This document shows positions 8,379 through 17,487 of a stretch of 52,494 nucleotides of DNA, in pieces. The stretch is from positions 1-52,494 of IMG/VR virus record IMGVR_UViG_3300032931_000510. One strand, given 5' to 3'. The position numbers and the translations under genes were made by a program. How positions within the stretch are numbered: position 1 is the stretch's first letter; each line of letters begins with the position of its first letter. This DNA comes from a virus. The notes beneath the pieces are model-generated. The model was not told the origin of the DNA. It saw only the letters and a program-made list of their open reading frames with translations, and searched no databases.

Positions 8379-9382
8379 GCTAACTCCGCGGCGGTAATCA
8401 TATCCTGTAAACGATTGACATAGGTATGTTTCTCTTTAATGATCGTCATTTGTCGAAGGATCTTGTCTAGGGTGCGGGGATCGTGTCTCATCTCACAGGC
8501 CACATCAAACAGCGCATAGGGATCGGAATGGAATGCCACATCTCCCCCAAAAAATTCATAGGTCGCGGGACAATTCGTTAATCCGAGTTGTCCATAGCTG
8601 ATGTTTTTCATGATACGACATGAGATATACTTATTCGCCAAATGATTGCGAGGTCTGACATCCAAGGCCAAATACGCATTCGTCACCGCCAAACGGATCT
8701 GTGCGATGGGCAACGGGTTCTGCCATGGGGTGTTGTAATAGAATGGCATCGCGTGTTCCACACAGGCCCGAATAAAGGGATCAAACATTTCCCGGTTGTC
8801 CTCACGAATCGTCCCACCAAAAAACGCATGATAGGGCTTCACGGGTATCCGATAGCGATCTTCAACACGAATCTCCTCTGGCATCAAATCTGTCGCCCAC
8901 ATTGAATAGAAGAGGGTCACAGGACCGTCTTGCTGAAGAAAGGAGGTGCCTTGGTTAATCGGCATACAGGCAGACTTGTCGAAGTGATAGGCATAATTTT
9001 TATCTGGTACCCCATCCACGCCCCAGTTACACGCAAAGCGGAAATCAATCAGCTTCCCGACCTTACCAAGATACATGGATGCCCCTGGATTGCCTTCGAC
9101 TGGACCTTTATTACCGAGATAATGAATCAGATAGGCCGAAGTCGGTCTCAGGGGTAATTGATTGGACAGTCCGTTTGCAAACACCAACCATTGCTCAGAG
9201 ATTATCAGGGCATGATCAAAAAATTCGACAGGGAGATGGGGAAGATCCCGATTATCCAACCAATAGGCCGGATACCCAAGATGCGAGGCGGCCCGCATCA
9301 ACGGCTCATGGACAAAGGCATGGGTATGCCCTGAATCGAACTTGGCGCCCCAGATGATGATTTTGTTATATTTTCGGTTCAT
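8375..9382 (-). CDS. Putative glycosyltransferase-like protein of the glycan operon
   Basis: A 335-residue soluble protein with no signal peptide. The N-terminal segment [18 protein letters not shown] and the C-terminal part, with DALFDVACEMRHDPRTL then an INxxH-like helix, recall GT-B glycosyltransferases of the CgeB/YkvP type, where the C-terminal half contains a 'time-limited conduct' of lists of host glycans; only the general layout is recognisable here. The position between two sugar-nucleotide enzymes and a FkbM methyltransferase supports a glycan transfer role. No catalytic residue can be named with confidence. It overlaps the downstream Gmd/Rmd-like gene by 4 bases and the upstream FkbM gene by 17. 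Confidence 0.55.
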   Translation of the reverse strand: MNRKYNKIIIWGAKFDSGHTHAFVHEPLMRAASHLGYPAYWLDNRDLPHLPVEFFDHALIISEQWLVFANGLSNQLPLRPTSAYLIHYLGNKGPVEGNPGASMYLGKVGKLIDFRFACNWGVDGVPDKNYAYHFDKSACMPINQGTSFLQQDGPVTLFYSMWATDLMPEEIRVEDRYRIPVKPYHAFFGGTIREDNREMFDPFIRACVEHAMPFYYNTPWQNPLPIAQIRLAVTNAYLALDVRPRNHLANKYISCRIMKNISYGQLGLTNCPATYEFFGGDVAFHSDPYALFDVACEMRHDPRTLDKILRQMTIIKEKHTYVNRLQDMITAAELA

Positions 9383-10019
9383 CGGCTACCCATCTCCCCC
9401 AACCCCAGACGGTATCCCATTGCATCTGTTCAAGGATATTATATCCTAATGGGGTGAGAAAGTCAACAATATTCTGATAGTGACCATTTTCAATAATCAA
9501 CAGCGGATGATGGGTCATGATGGTATCAATGGCGCCCTCCAAGGCCCGGAGTTCATACCCCTCAACATCGAGTTGAATCACATCCACCGTAGGAAACTGG
9601 AAGGCATCAATCGGAACAATTGGGAGACAGAGATTCTCCACACCGGTATCGATTCGTGCCCCCATACCATTGTCGACCATCGCGCCCATAGAAGGCTTCT
9701 CCCCAACGGCGCATTGCAGTTTGATCACATTCGGGAACTGGACATTATTGACCAAACAATAGAAATGCAGGGGATCAGGTTCAAACACATACACCGTCTT
9801 GAATAATTCCGCATAGCCACACGCATATAATCCAATGTGTCCACCGGCCGAGATGATTGTTCGTCGTTCGGTCGTATGGGTTTCCAGGACTCGTTTGAGA
9901 TTCGGCCAGTCAGGCGTTAGCACACCCCAATGGTCATCATTCACCGGCGTGGTCATCCACGCCGAATTACTAAGAAAGCTCGTCTCGTTTACTATGGCAA
10001 GATTTTTTAGCTCATTCAT
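9366..10019 (-). CDS. FkbM-family methyltransferase
   Basis: A class I SAM methyltransferase of about 217 residues. Motif I region is [20 protein letters not shown], followed by the typical acidic [17 protein letters not shown] and the C-terminal [19 protein letters not shown] segment that defines the FkbM family. The family often O-methylates sugars. I chose ATG at 10019 because it overlaps the TGA of the upstream gene as ATGA, like other junctions in this operon; an ATG 18 bases upstream also exists with a poorly spaced GAGGG. Confidence 0.85.
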   Translation of the reverse strand: MNELKNLAIVNETSFLSNSAWMTTPVNDDHWGVLTPDWPNLKRVLETHTTERRTIISAGGHIGLYACGYAELFKTVYVFEPDPLHFYCLVNNVQFPNVIKLQCAVGEKPSMGAMVDNGMGARIDTGVENLCLPIVPIDAFQFPTVDVIQLDVEGYELRALEGAIDTIMTHHPLLIIENGHYQNIVDFLTPLGYNILEQMQWDTVWGWGRWVADEPKI

Positions 10020-10684
10020 GATTTGACGATGTACCATCCCTCATTGCTTACAGTCACCACTTTGCTCGGATCGGGGAAGAAGGTCTTCACGGCCTGTTGG
10101 ATGGTCGGGAGGTTCCAATCATGTCCGGCAAAGATTCCGCCCGGCCTGATGTGATCCCAATACAAGGTAAAATCCTTCATGACGCCTTCGAACGAATGAT
10201 CCCCATCTACGAAAATGAAATCCAGCAAAGACGATTGGGTCAAAAATTCTGTGGCAAACTGTTCACTGGTCTGATACCGTAATTGGGCGCGTGTACCATA
10301 GGCCGACAATCGCTGGAGGGCATCACCCTTCATACAGGCCTGGCGTTCCTCACTCATCATGGTCCCGTTCCAATCAATAAATGAGGGATAATGATCGATA
10401 CAATACAGCGTCTCAAGAGACGGCAGTTCTTTGAGGAACAACTCCGCACTAAACCCTAGGCAGGTCCCAATTTCCGCCCCTACAACCGGCGCAATTGACT
10501 TGAGCGGGTCGATCAGCCCTGAAGCTGAGATGTGATTCACGCCCCACTCAATTTGCTTCTGGACCCATTCTACTGGGGGCAAATGATGAAAGGGATCGGT
10601 TGATCCTGGTACCGGTCCTCCGGTGGCGCTATCGACCTCTCGGACAACCCCTCTGACGGTATCAATAATGAATGCTTCTCCCAT
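10016..10684 (-). CDS. Class I SAM-dependent methyltransferase (Methyltransf_24-like)
   Basis: About 222 residues. [15 protein letters not shown] is motif I, IDHYPSF the post-I acidic segment, and [19 protein letters not shown] plus [11 protein letters not shown] are the signature of the Methyltransf_24 family frequent in glycan clusters. It likely methylates a sugar made by the operon. Start: ATG at 10684 has AGGAGA seven bases upstream; a start at 10726 would run into gmd and lacks a better site. It is the second of three methyltransferases in this operon. Confidence 0.8.
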   Translation of the reverse strand: MGEAFIIDTVRGVVREVDSATGGPVPGSTDPFHHLPPVEWVQKQIEWGVNHISASGLIDPLKSIAPVVGAEIGTCLGFSAELFLKELPSLETLYCIDHYPSFIDWNGTMMSEERQACMKGDALQRLSAYGTRAQLRYQTSEQFATEFLTQSSLLDFIFVDGDHSFEGVMKDFTLYWDHIRPGGIFAGHDWNLPTIQQAVKTFFPDPSKVVTVSNEGWYIVKS

Positions 10685-10694
10685 AATCAATCTC

Positions 10695-11666
10695 CTATGT
10701 TTTGTAATACCGAAGATCGGACTCAACCATCTCTTCCACTAATTCAGTAAAATCAATCGAATGTTTCCATCCCAATTTCCTATGGGCTTTTGTGGGATCA
10801 CCGAGCAAGACTTCGACTTCTGCTGGACGATAGAACTGGGGGTTCACGGTCACATAATTTATGTAGTTCAGACCCACATACTCAAAGGCCGACTGCACAA
10901 AATCCAAGACCGAATGTTTCAATCCTGTGGCAATGACATAATCATCGGGGGTCTCTTGTTGGAGCATGAGCCACATGGCCCGAACATATTCTTTGGCGTG
11001 CCCCCAATCACGGAGGGCATTGAGATTACCTAGGGACAGTTCTGTGGCTTGCCCCAATGAAATCTGGGCGACGGTCGAACTAATCTTTCGGGTCACAAAC
11101 TCAAATCCGCGGCGAGGAGACTCATGGTTATAGAGAATACCAGTGGAACAATGGAGTCCATACGCTTCCCGATAGTTGCGAGTCAAATCAAATCCTGCCA
11201 CCTTGGAGATCCCATAGGACGAACGAGGATGAAATCGGGTGCTTTCATCCTGGGGCATGGCTTCGACTTTCCCAAACATCTCGCTTGATCCAGCAAAATA
11301 AAATCGAGTACGGGGAGACGCATCCTTCAAGGCAGAGAGGACATGATGGGTGCCACCAATGTTCGTTTGGAGTGTGGAGAATTCATCTTCAAACGAATAG
11401 GAGACAAAGCTTTGTGCGGCCAGATGGTAACACTCGTCTGGTTGTAATTTGGTAAAGACTCGATAAATGCTCGGATAGCTTTCCAAGGAGGCCGCATGAA
11501 GATGGAGACGATCTTTGAACTCCAGCAAGCGGTGCATCCGATGGCTCGGGTCTTCGATGGCCACACGGCGGACAATACCATGGACTTCATACCCCTTTTC
11601 CAGGAGTAATTCTGCCAGATACGATCCATCCTGTCCGGTAATCCCGGTGATTAGTGCTGTTTTCAT
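10695..11666 (-). CDS. gmd: GDP-mannose 4,6-dehydratase
   Basis: A 323-residue protein with the textbook Gmd features: [23 protein letters not shown] at the N-terminus, [24 protein letters not shown], the active-site [10 protein letters not shown] (YxxxK), the [14 protein letters not shown] loop and [17 protein letters not shown]. It converts GDP-D-mannose to GDP-4-keto-6-deoxy-D-mannose using bound NADP, the committed step to GDP-fucose or GDP-rhamnose. It overlaps the upstream glycosyltransferase by 4 bases (ATGA). Length is close to the family norm of 330-370. Confidence 0.93.
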   Translation of the reverse strand: MKTALITGITGQDGSYLAELLLEKGYEVHGIVRRVAIEDPSHRMHRLLEFKDRLHLHAASLESYPSIYRVFTKLQPDECYHLAAQSFVSYSFEDEFSTLQTNIGGTHHVLSALKDASPRTRFYFAGSSEMFGKVEAMPQDESTRFHPRSSYGISKVAGFDLTRNYREAYGLHCSTGILYNHESPRRGFEFVTRKISSTVAQISLGQATELSLGNLNALRDWGHAKEYVRAMWLMLQQETPDDYVIATGLKHSVLDFVQSAFEYVGLNYINYVTVNPQFYRPAEVEVLLGDPTKAHRKLGWKHSIDFTELVEEMVESDLRYYKT

Positions 11667-12640
11667 GGTTGTACCAATCGAAGGATATCATCCACACATT
11701 GTTGGCTGGTATGATTACCGATGGTATAGGACTCGGCATGATCCAGCGTGAGATCAGAGACGCCTTTGAATTGTCGCATATAGGCGATCAGTTCTTCTTC
11801 CCATCGATAAGTGAATCCATACTCCTGCATTGTTTCGGCGCCTGCCATGAGATAGGCCGCCCAGGGTGTGCGATTCAACATGGCTTCCAACAGCACGATA
11901 CCAAATCCCTCTGAGGTCGAGTGCATGATATACAAATCTGCGTCCTGAATGCCGGACAAGACTTCCCGACGATCTGGCATCATCAGGACCTTGATCTGGT
12001 CCGTGGGTCCAATCACCGGAGCAGACTGCCAACAATCGTATCCCGTCAGGACTAAGGTCACATCCTTTCGATCCGCCTTTCGGAACGCCTCAACTAAACG
12101 GACCATATTTTTATTGGGCCAATAACCACCACAAGAAATAAACATATACTCGGTTGTGATCCCATAACGAGTCCGAAAATCCCCTTTGGGTTTCTCAGAG
12201 ACCGAATCATTCAAATTGATCCCATAACGGTATTGGATACACTTCGCTTCCACCCCATACTTCTTCACATGTCTCCAATCCGCCATGGTGGAGGCCCCGA
12301 TATATCGCGCATTCTGGAGGGCTTTCACGCAGGTCGGAGAATTCGACGGAAGAATCAACAGATACAGGATGGGCGACGGAATATTCGGCGCATGTTCCAA
12401 GACAAAGTTTTGCACATTGACATCGCCGCCGTGGACAATGACCAGATCCCACGGATGGAGGAGGAGTTCTGGGTTTTCCGTGACATGCACCCCATTCAGA
12501 TCCCCTTGGTGTTGACCTGCAAAGACCCAGGTGTCTACGCCGCGGCGAACCATTTCCTCGGCCATGTTCTTGACATTGTTCTCAGATCCGCCTGGATAGG
12601 GGGCATACCGATGCACGACAAACAGTATTCTAATTGCCAT
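11663..12640 (-). CDS. Family 4 (GT-B) glycosyltransferase
   Basis: About 325 residues. The N-terminus RILFVVHRYAPYPGGSENNV is the glycine-rich entry of GT4 enzymes, and MHSTSEGFGIVLLEAMLNRTPW in the C-terminal third is the EX7E nucleotide-sugar-binding motif of the family. FISCGGYWPNKNMVRLVEAF marks the start of the second Rossmann domain. It is cytoplasmic and likely uses a GDP-sugar made by this operon. ATG at 12640 is preferred over 12652 because it sits closer to the preceding stop, but the ribosome site is weak for both. Confidence 0.88.
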   Translation of the reverse strand: MAIRILFVVHRYAPYPGGSENNVKNMAEEMVRRGVDTWVFAGQHQGDLNGVHVTENPELLLHPWDLVIVHGGDVNVQNFVLEHAPNIPSPILYLLILPSNSPTCVKALQNARYIGASTMADWRHVKKYGVEAKCIQYRYGINLNDSVSEKPKGDFRTRYGITTEYMFISCGGYWPNKNMVRLVEAFRKADRKDVTLVLTGYDCWQSAPVIGPTDQIKVLMMPDRREVLSGIQDADLYIMHSTSEGFGIVLLEAMLNRTPWAAYLMAGAETMQEYGFTYRWEEELIAYMRQFKGVSDLTLDHAESYTIGNHTSQQCVDDILRLVQP

Positions 12641-13508
12641 ACTTGGCCTCATATATCGCCTTCAGGGCAGGCACACGATCATACTGATGGACCAAATAAT
12701 GTGGGGTACCGTGGGAGGTACAGACTTGATCGTTCAACACAATGGGAGCAGGTTCCAAGAGGGACGGCCGATAGACTTCTATTTTATGAGGGTCCATTGT
12801 GGTACCAAGTTGTGCGGCCCATCCATCTTCTGATGTGGCACCATAGAAATGGCGATGATAGGCGTCAGTGTTCAAGAGGATATTCAAGGCCGCTTGATCG
12901 GGTCCGCCGCCTCCAGGTTGATGATGTTGGGTCCCATTGGACAACAAATAGATTGACAGGAATAGTCCCAGGGCCGTCTCGAATTTTGCGGCAAACGATC
13001 CGCAATTATAGATAGGGGAATCCAACAAGGTTTGAGCCACAGGGGCACCAAACGAGGAGATCAGATTATTCACACCCCATTCTTCATCCCGATAGTGCAT
13101 CGATTCACTGGCCGCCACGACAGAAGGGGATTCACCTTGATTATCCCACTGATCGAAATACGCTGAGGGATTGCGCTGAAAGACCACATCCTTGACATCG
13201 GTGGCAATGACATACCGAATATCCTTCTTCATCGCAGGAGACAGTTGGCGGAGGAAGATCCAATAATGCAGGAAGCGATTCACTACAATAGACAATGAAG
13301 GATCGGCCGTAAAGGTACCAAACCCGTCCACATTCAATCCACCAAGAAGAAAGCCTCGGCGCGACAGTTCGGCAGAGGTCTCCTTGTCGATGTTGTAACA
13401 CACCAACATCTTATAGCCGTCGAACCCCGATTGCTCTAAGGAATTGGCCCACAGTTTGATTTGATCGAAGTTGTAGTTGCTGATTGCCCCAATTACTAGG
13501 TCTTTCAT
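12630..13508 (-). CDS. Putative nucleotide-diphospho-sugar glycosyltransferase (GT-A-like)
   Basis: A 292-residue protein, first gene of the glycan operon. YVIATDVKDVVFQRNP near residue 104 has the layout of the metal-binding DxD motif of GT-A enzymes, and YNCGSFAAKFETAL and GGGGPDQAALNILL follow as in GT8/GT34/GT77-like families (acceptor loop and conserved D-Q). No membrane segment is seen. Late promoter GATAAATA lies about 29-35 bases upstream, so the whole 13.5-3.9 kb operon should be expressed late. Confidence 0.7.
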   Translation of the reverse strand: MKDLVIGAISNYNFDQIKLWANSLEQSGFDGYKMLVCYNIDKETSAELSRRGFLLGGLNVDGFGTFTADPSLSIVVNRFLHYWIFLRQLSPAMKKDIRYVIATDVKDVVFQRNPSAYFDQWDNQGESPSVVAASESMHYRDEEWGVNNLISSFGAPVAQTLLDSPIYNCGSFAAKFETALGLFLSIYLLSNGTQHHQPGGGGPDQAALNILLNTDAYHRHFYGATSEDGWAAQLGTTMDPHKIEVYRPSLLEPAPIVLNDQVCTSHGTPHYLVHQYDRVPALKAIYEAKYGN

Positions 13509-13542
13509 GATTACCTCACAGGTTCATTATGTAACTAACACT

Positions 13543-13550
13543 TATTTATC
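13543..13550 (-). promoter_or_regulatory. Late promoter GATAAATA in front of the glycan operon
   Basis: The minus strand reads GATAAATA, one base from the T4 late consensus. The TAA stop of the ligase-like gene (13546-13548) is embedded in the box. The ATG of the first glycan gene (13508) lies about 30 bases downstream. Confidence 0.65.
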
Positions 13551-14778
13551 CCCAGTTTTTCACCGCATTGAAGTTGGCGCTCGAAAAATTCAAACGATCT
13601 ACCAGCTTCACGACCCCACCTTTCAAGTGGTCCACGGCCACAAAGCCTTCAGGTTTCGTCACGGTCAATCCCCCATCGGCAGAGCGAAGGAAGGTGCCCA
13701 TAGACTTCGCCGTTTCCAATTTTCTGACGATCTGTATTTTAGCATCATTGAGCATTTTTGTCAAGAGAAAAATTTTAACCAGTTCGGCATAGGACGAACG
13801 GTAAAACCGCAACCATTCACTCTTCTCAGTCAGACGCTTATGTTTGGTCGCAGGCAGCTTCGCTTGTAAAATAGATTCATTGGCCTGTTGTTCCACCCAA
13901 CGAGTCAATGCCAGCACATGATCTTTGGCAGTCGGTTGCGCTTTTCCTGCTCGTATCACGGAATTGTTGTACTGCTTGATCTGTCCTAGCAGCGTGGCAT
14001 CCAAGGAAATACGATTCAACACTTTACCATCAATACTCTGAAACACACGGCCCGCCTGGGCTAATAGATCCCCCAGGGCCGTCGATTCCGCTTCGGTAAA
14101 TGTCGCCGTACCTGATTGATCCACAAAGGACGCATCCCGATACCAGACATCAGCCGTATGACGCAGGGCACCGATATCCACTTTGAAAGACGCCTTCATC
14201 GATGCCATCGTGGGACCATGATAGGTCGTATGAAACACCACACCCAACTTGGAGGCGCGGATACGGTCGGCCAAGATCGAGGCACTTGGAATGGCATACA
14301 CAATCGTATTCGGCTGAAAGGTGAGGTACTTCTCTCCGCCGATCACATCCTTTTGGAGATCGCCATGGGTATACAGCATATCGCCTTGAAGGACACCAGT
14401 GATACCGAGTTTGGGTAGATGTTCCAAGGCAATCAGCAGCTTGTTCTGAAGACCTTCGGAGGCATGGTTCTTCTTGATATCCGCCGGGGTATAATTCAAT
14501 TTCGCCTCTTTGGCAAAGACCCCTTTGGTTCCCACAAAGAATCGACCGTTATCGGGATTGAGACCACAAAAAATAGCCGGTGCTCCGTCCCATTTGGTCG
14601 TGATATTGATATGAGATTCCACATGACCTGTCAACATCTTATGGAGAGACAACAGAAAGGTCACGGCCCTCCGAGCACCAGTCACACCGCCATTAAAGAC
14701 TTCATCTTCCAGGTGTTCAAGATGGAGGTTCTTGCCTTCGGCGGATTCTGTGATAAAGGAGGTAAAGGATGTTGTCAT
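13546..14778 (-). CDS. DUF6267-like protein with nucleotidyltransferase KxDG motif and capsid-targeting-like N-terminus
   Basis: A 410-residue protein. TTKWDGAPAIFCG (about residues 61-73) has the KxDG motif I of covalent nucleotidyltransferases (ATP-dependent ligases and capping enzymes), followed by FFVGTKGVFAKEAKLNY and GVLQGDMLYTHGD, which could be motifs III-IV. It resembles a family known from T4-like aquatic phages (DUF6267). The N-terminus SFTSFITESAEG closely resembles the T4 internal-protein leader (FIAEA): ITE-S at 9-12 would be a prohead protease site. Start: ATG at 14778 with AGGAA upstream; the longer frame upstream lacks one. Co-transcribed with the next upstream gene from a late promoter. 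Ligase-like chemistry is inferred from the motif. Confidence 0.8.
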   Translation of the reverse strand: MTTSFTSFITESAEGKNLHLEHLEDEVFNGGVTGARRAVTFLLSLHKMLTGHVESHINITTKWDGAPAIFCGLNPDNGRFFVGTKGVFAKEAKLNYTPADIKKNHASEGLQNKLLIALEHLPKLGITGVLQGDMLYTHGDLQKDVIGGEKYLTFQPNTIVYAIPSASILADRIRASKLGVVFHTTYHGPTMASMKASFKVDIGALRHTADVWYRDASFVDQSGTATFTEAESTALGDLLAQAGRVFQSIDGKVLNRISLDATLLGQIKQYNNSVIRAGKAQPTAKDHVLALTRWVEQQANESILQAKLPATKHKRLTEKSEWLRFYRSSYAELVKIFLLTKMLNDAKIQIVRKLETAKSMGTFLRSADGGLTVTKPEGFVAVDHLKGGVVKLVDRLNFSSANFNAVKNWG

Positions 14779-14791
14779 AGTGGCTTTCCTG

Positions 14792-16036
14792 TTATTTGGC
14801 AATAACAAACTTACCGGATAAATCGGAACGGGAAGTAATATACGAAAACACCAAACGAACAAATTCTGTGCTTTTCTTTTTGTCGCGTTCTAACCAATCC
14901 CTAAAGATAGGAATGACTGGATTCGACACATTGAGCGCACTAGATTCGCTCCTAGCTCTATCATATGCCTCACGATTACGGGTTTTTAGTTGTGTCATAA
15001 CAGGGGTACGAACCAGTTGCTTATGTTTGTCATTTCCCGTCTCATATAGGGTGTTGAATTTCCGGCTAAATGTGGTATTACCATCGGTGATAGACATAAG
15101 ATCAGCAAGAATAGAAGCCGAACCAATCGATCCTTCGCGGGCTTCCTTTCCTGTTTCCACAACCTCAAATTTCATTGCAGCAGTTGACGCATCGTGTCGC
15201 CATTTCAAACGCCGACCTTTATTCGCGGTATCGAAATATATTTCAAACGATCTACTAACCGTTTTCCCATCAGCTTTAGGTTTGACCCATGGCGACCACA
15301 CAACATGCCCGGCATACACATATTCTCTCATGTAGTCGATTTCATGCTTCCGATCAAAATTGACTTTGAGGATTGTGACCTCTTTTTTCGTTGTCTTTTT
15401 AAGCGACAATGGAAGTAATTCCCCTAGATCGATCAAATGACCCACTTCGGAGTTGAGTGTGATGAAATCCAAAGGAAGACTCTGATGTTCCAAGAGAAGG
15501 GTTTTGATTTTTCGTTTCGCCTTTTCAGACGCAAAATAAATGTCGGCAGGACTCCATTTATTAACATCCCCAAATACCAGATGATGTTTCCCACCTGGTA
15601 GTGAGGACGCTTTCTTCTGTGTCTCGTTCGCCAACTTAAATAATTCCTCAACCGATTTCATCACATCTTCATCACCGCGTGTATAGATGAAGTCAGACCA
15701 CTTCGGTTGTTTAATGCGAGTGAACTTACCTGATACATCAGTGATATCACTAATCAACTTCTTTGCGATATTCATCGAAGAGACATACCAATCTAGATTT
15801 TTACTAAAAAACGACTCCAGGTCCCTCAACGTCACCCCAGGAGTTTTTACATGGGTCGAAAATACCGTGGCCAGGGGCATTGATTTTTGAGTCTTTTCCC
15901 ATTCCATCTTAAATGAGGAAAAGGTGGGATAGACCTCAGTATCTAACATTTTCTTGGCACCAGCAGCACCAAGATAATCTGCAAGCGCACAAAATAATGC
16001 TTGGGCACTTTCAGCTAAAGACGTTGGATCAGCCAT
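14792..16036 (-). CDS. Late protein of unknown function, 414 residues, LAE-S near N-terminus
   Basis: I do not recognise the family. The N-terminus ADPTSLAESAQALF contains a prohead-protease-like LAE-S site at residues 7-10. A segment LVFGDVNKWSPADIYFAS (about residue 160) recalls K-W-x-P-x-D-I motifs in some phage nucleases, but this is only a resemblance. The body is Lys-rich and mixed alpha/beta (VTILKVNFDRKHEIDYMREYVY). Start: ATG at 16036 with a strong GGAGGA seven bases upstream; an ATG 12 bases earlier would overlap that site. It is 13 bases upstream of the ligase-like gene and shares its late promoter. Confidence 0.75.
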   Translation of the reverse strand: MADPTSLAESAQALFCALADYLGAAGAKKMLDTEVYPTFSSFKMEWEKTQKSMPLATVFSTHVKTPGVTLRDLESFFSKNLDWYVSSMNIAKKLISDITDVSGKFTRIKQPKWSDFIYTRGDEDVMKSVEELFKLANETQKKASSLPGGKHHLVFGDVNKWSPADIYFASEKAKRKIKTLLLEHQSLPLDFITLNSEVGHLIDLGELLPLSLKKTTKKEVTILKVNFDRKHEIDYMREYVYAGHVVWSPWVKPKADGKTVSRSFEIYFDTANKGRRLKWRHDASTAAMKFEVVETGKEAREGSIGSASILADLMSITDGNTTFSRKFNTLYETGNDKHKQLVRTPVMTQLKTRNREAYDRARSESSALNVSNPVIPIFRDWLERDKKKSTEFVRLVFSYITSRSDLSGKFVIAK

Positions 16037-16053
16037 TATATCCTCCAATTCCT

Positions 16054-16061
16054 TATTTATG
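16054..16061 (-). promoter_or_regulatory. Late promoter CATAAATA
   Basis: The minus strand reads CATAAATA directly after the helicase gene; the helicase TAA stop (16057-16059) lies inside the box. The predicted start site near 16048 gives a 12-base leader that keeps the GGAGGA site of the 414-residue late protein. Confidence 0.65.
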
Positions 16062-17487
16062 TTTTAATTCCGTTGAAGTTCTTGGTCCTTCGGATCATCG
16101 TTTTGTGTGTAGTCGCCGGTTCTCCAGGTCCGGTCAACATACGTTGTTGATTTCCTTCAATGAGTTGTCCCGACCCTTGGATATTGAGTTGGGCATCCTG
16201 GGCCACATCAAACAATTTCATACGGCTTTTGTCCACTCCGATCACAAATCGTTTGTTGATATTGGGATCAGAATACCGATTTTTGAGCTGTTTAATCATA
16301 TATTGCCCCATGAGTTGCAATTCCTCGGTCTCAATGATGGCACACATGAAATCTGCGGTCATGGGGAGACCAAACGACTCAGAGGTATCGGTCAGATCCA
16401 CATCTGAGTTATCGAATCCCTGTCGATTGGTTTGTGTGGCCGATACGACTGGTACTTTGCATTCCACGCTGAGGCCTCGGAGTTCTTCGGCGACACTCTT
16501 AATGTATTGATAAGATGAGACATTGCCTCCGGCCTTGATCCTGGCCGAGGAGCAAATATTCAAATAATCAATGAAAATGATATCCGCTTTGAAGGATCGC
16601 TTCAAGGCCAGTTCGGCCACCAATGCCCGAAAATGGAGGGTCGAGGCTCCGGCAGTGGGATATTCTTTGATAATGAGTTTACCGTGGGTGCGACTTCTGA
16701 GTGCCGCAAACTTTCTGGTATACTCGTCATGACTCATGGCCATGATATCATCCAGGCGCACATTCAAGAGATTGGCATCCACTCGTTTGGCGATCTGTTC
16801 TTCTGCCATTTCCAATGTGATATACAGGACATTTTTGCCGATGGACATGGCCGCCGCTGCCATATGGGCCATGACCAAGGTTTTTCCCACCCCTGTGCCT
16901 GCCAGGAGGATATTCAAGGTCTTTTCCCAAAATCCACCTTTGGTAATCTTATTGAAGAAATCGAGATCAAACGGAATGCGCTTATGGGTCTGATGATAAA
17001 ACTCATACCGATCATCCGATTGTTCTATATAATCGTGACCGACATGGGTATCAAATGTGACGCCTAAGGCCTTAGAGAGGAGATCAGGAATGGAATTCTT
17101 ATTCTTCTTCCCGTCTTTGTTGTCGATGATGGAGACGGCTTCCAGCACCGCGTTATAGATCGCTTTATCCTGACAAAATTTCTCGGTCTGATCCACAAGC
17201 CATGAAACATCTGTGGGATTATCTTTATCTTGAAAACATTGCTTGAGCACCTCGACCCCACCGCGGACCTCGTCTTCCCGCAGGCTCGCCGCTTCGGTCA
17301 GATTGATAACTAAGGCTTCATAGGTTGGTGCATGGTTATACTTCGTGACAAATCGGTTGATTTCCTCAAAGACCAGCCGCTCGGCGCTATCGCCGAAGTA
17401 AGACGCTTGAAGATGGGGCAGGACTTTCCGAAGATAGGGTTCGTTATAGATCAGGTTCTTGAGGAGCGTGAGTTCCAAGCGTATCAT
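16057..17487 (-). CDS. 41: Replicative DNA helicase gp41 (DnaB family)
   Basis: A 476-residue protein, almost the length of T4 gp41 (475). The N-terminal primase-interacting domain spans about 1-150. The RecA-like core has AGTGVGKT at 196-203 (Walker A), FIDYLNICSSARIK near 310 (Walker B) and SATQTNRQG (motif H3/Q), all typical of DnaB-type hexameric helicases. It unwinds DNA ahead of the polymerase and loads the primase. The start overlaps the small gene 17444-17830 by 44 bases; uvsX lies just upstream, the same order as in T4 (uvsX-40-41). Confidence 0.95.
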   Translation of the reverse strand: MIRLELTLLKNLIYNEPYLRKVLPHLQASYFGDSAERLVFEEINRFVTKYNHAPTYEALVINLTEAASLREDEVRGGVEVLKQCFQDKDNPTDVSWLVDQTEKFCQDKAIYNAVLEAVSIIDNKDGKKNKNSIPDLLSKALGVTFDTHVGHDYIEQSDDRYEFYHQTHKRIPFDLDFFNKITKGGFWEKTLNILLAGTGVGKTLVMAHMAAAAMSIGKNVLYITLEMAEEQIAKRVDANLLNVRLDDIMAMSHDEYTRKFAALRSRTHGKLIIKEYPTAGASTLHFRALVAELALKRSFKADIIFIDYLNICSSARIKAGGNVSSYQYIKSVAEELRGLSVECKVPVVSATQTNRQGFDNSDVDLTDTSESFGLPMTADFMCAIIETEELQLMGQYMIKQLKNRYSDPNINKRFVIGVDKSRMKLFDVAQDAQLNIQGSGQLIEGNQQRMLTGPGEPATTHKTMIRRTKNFNGIKT

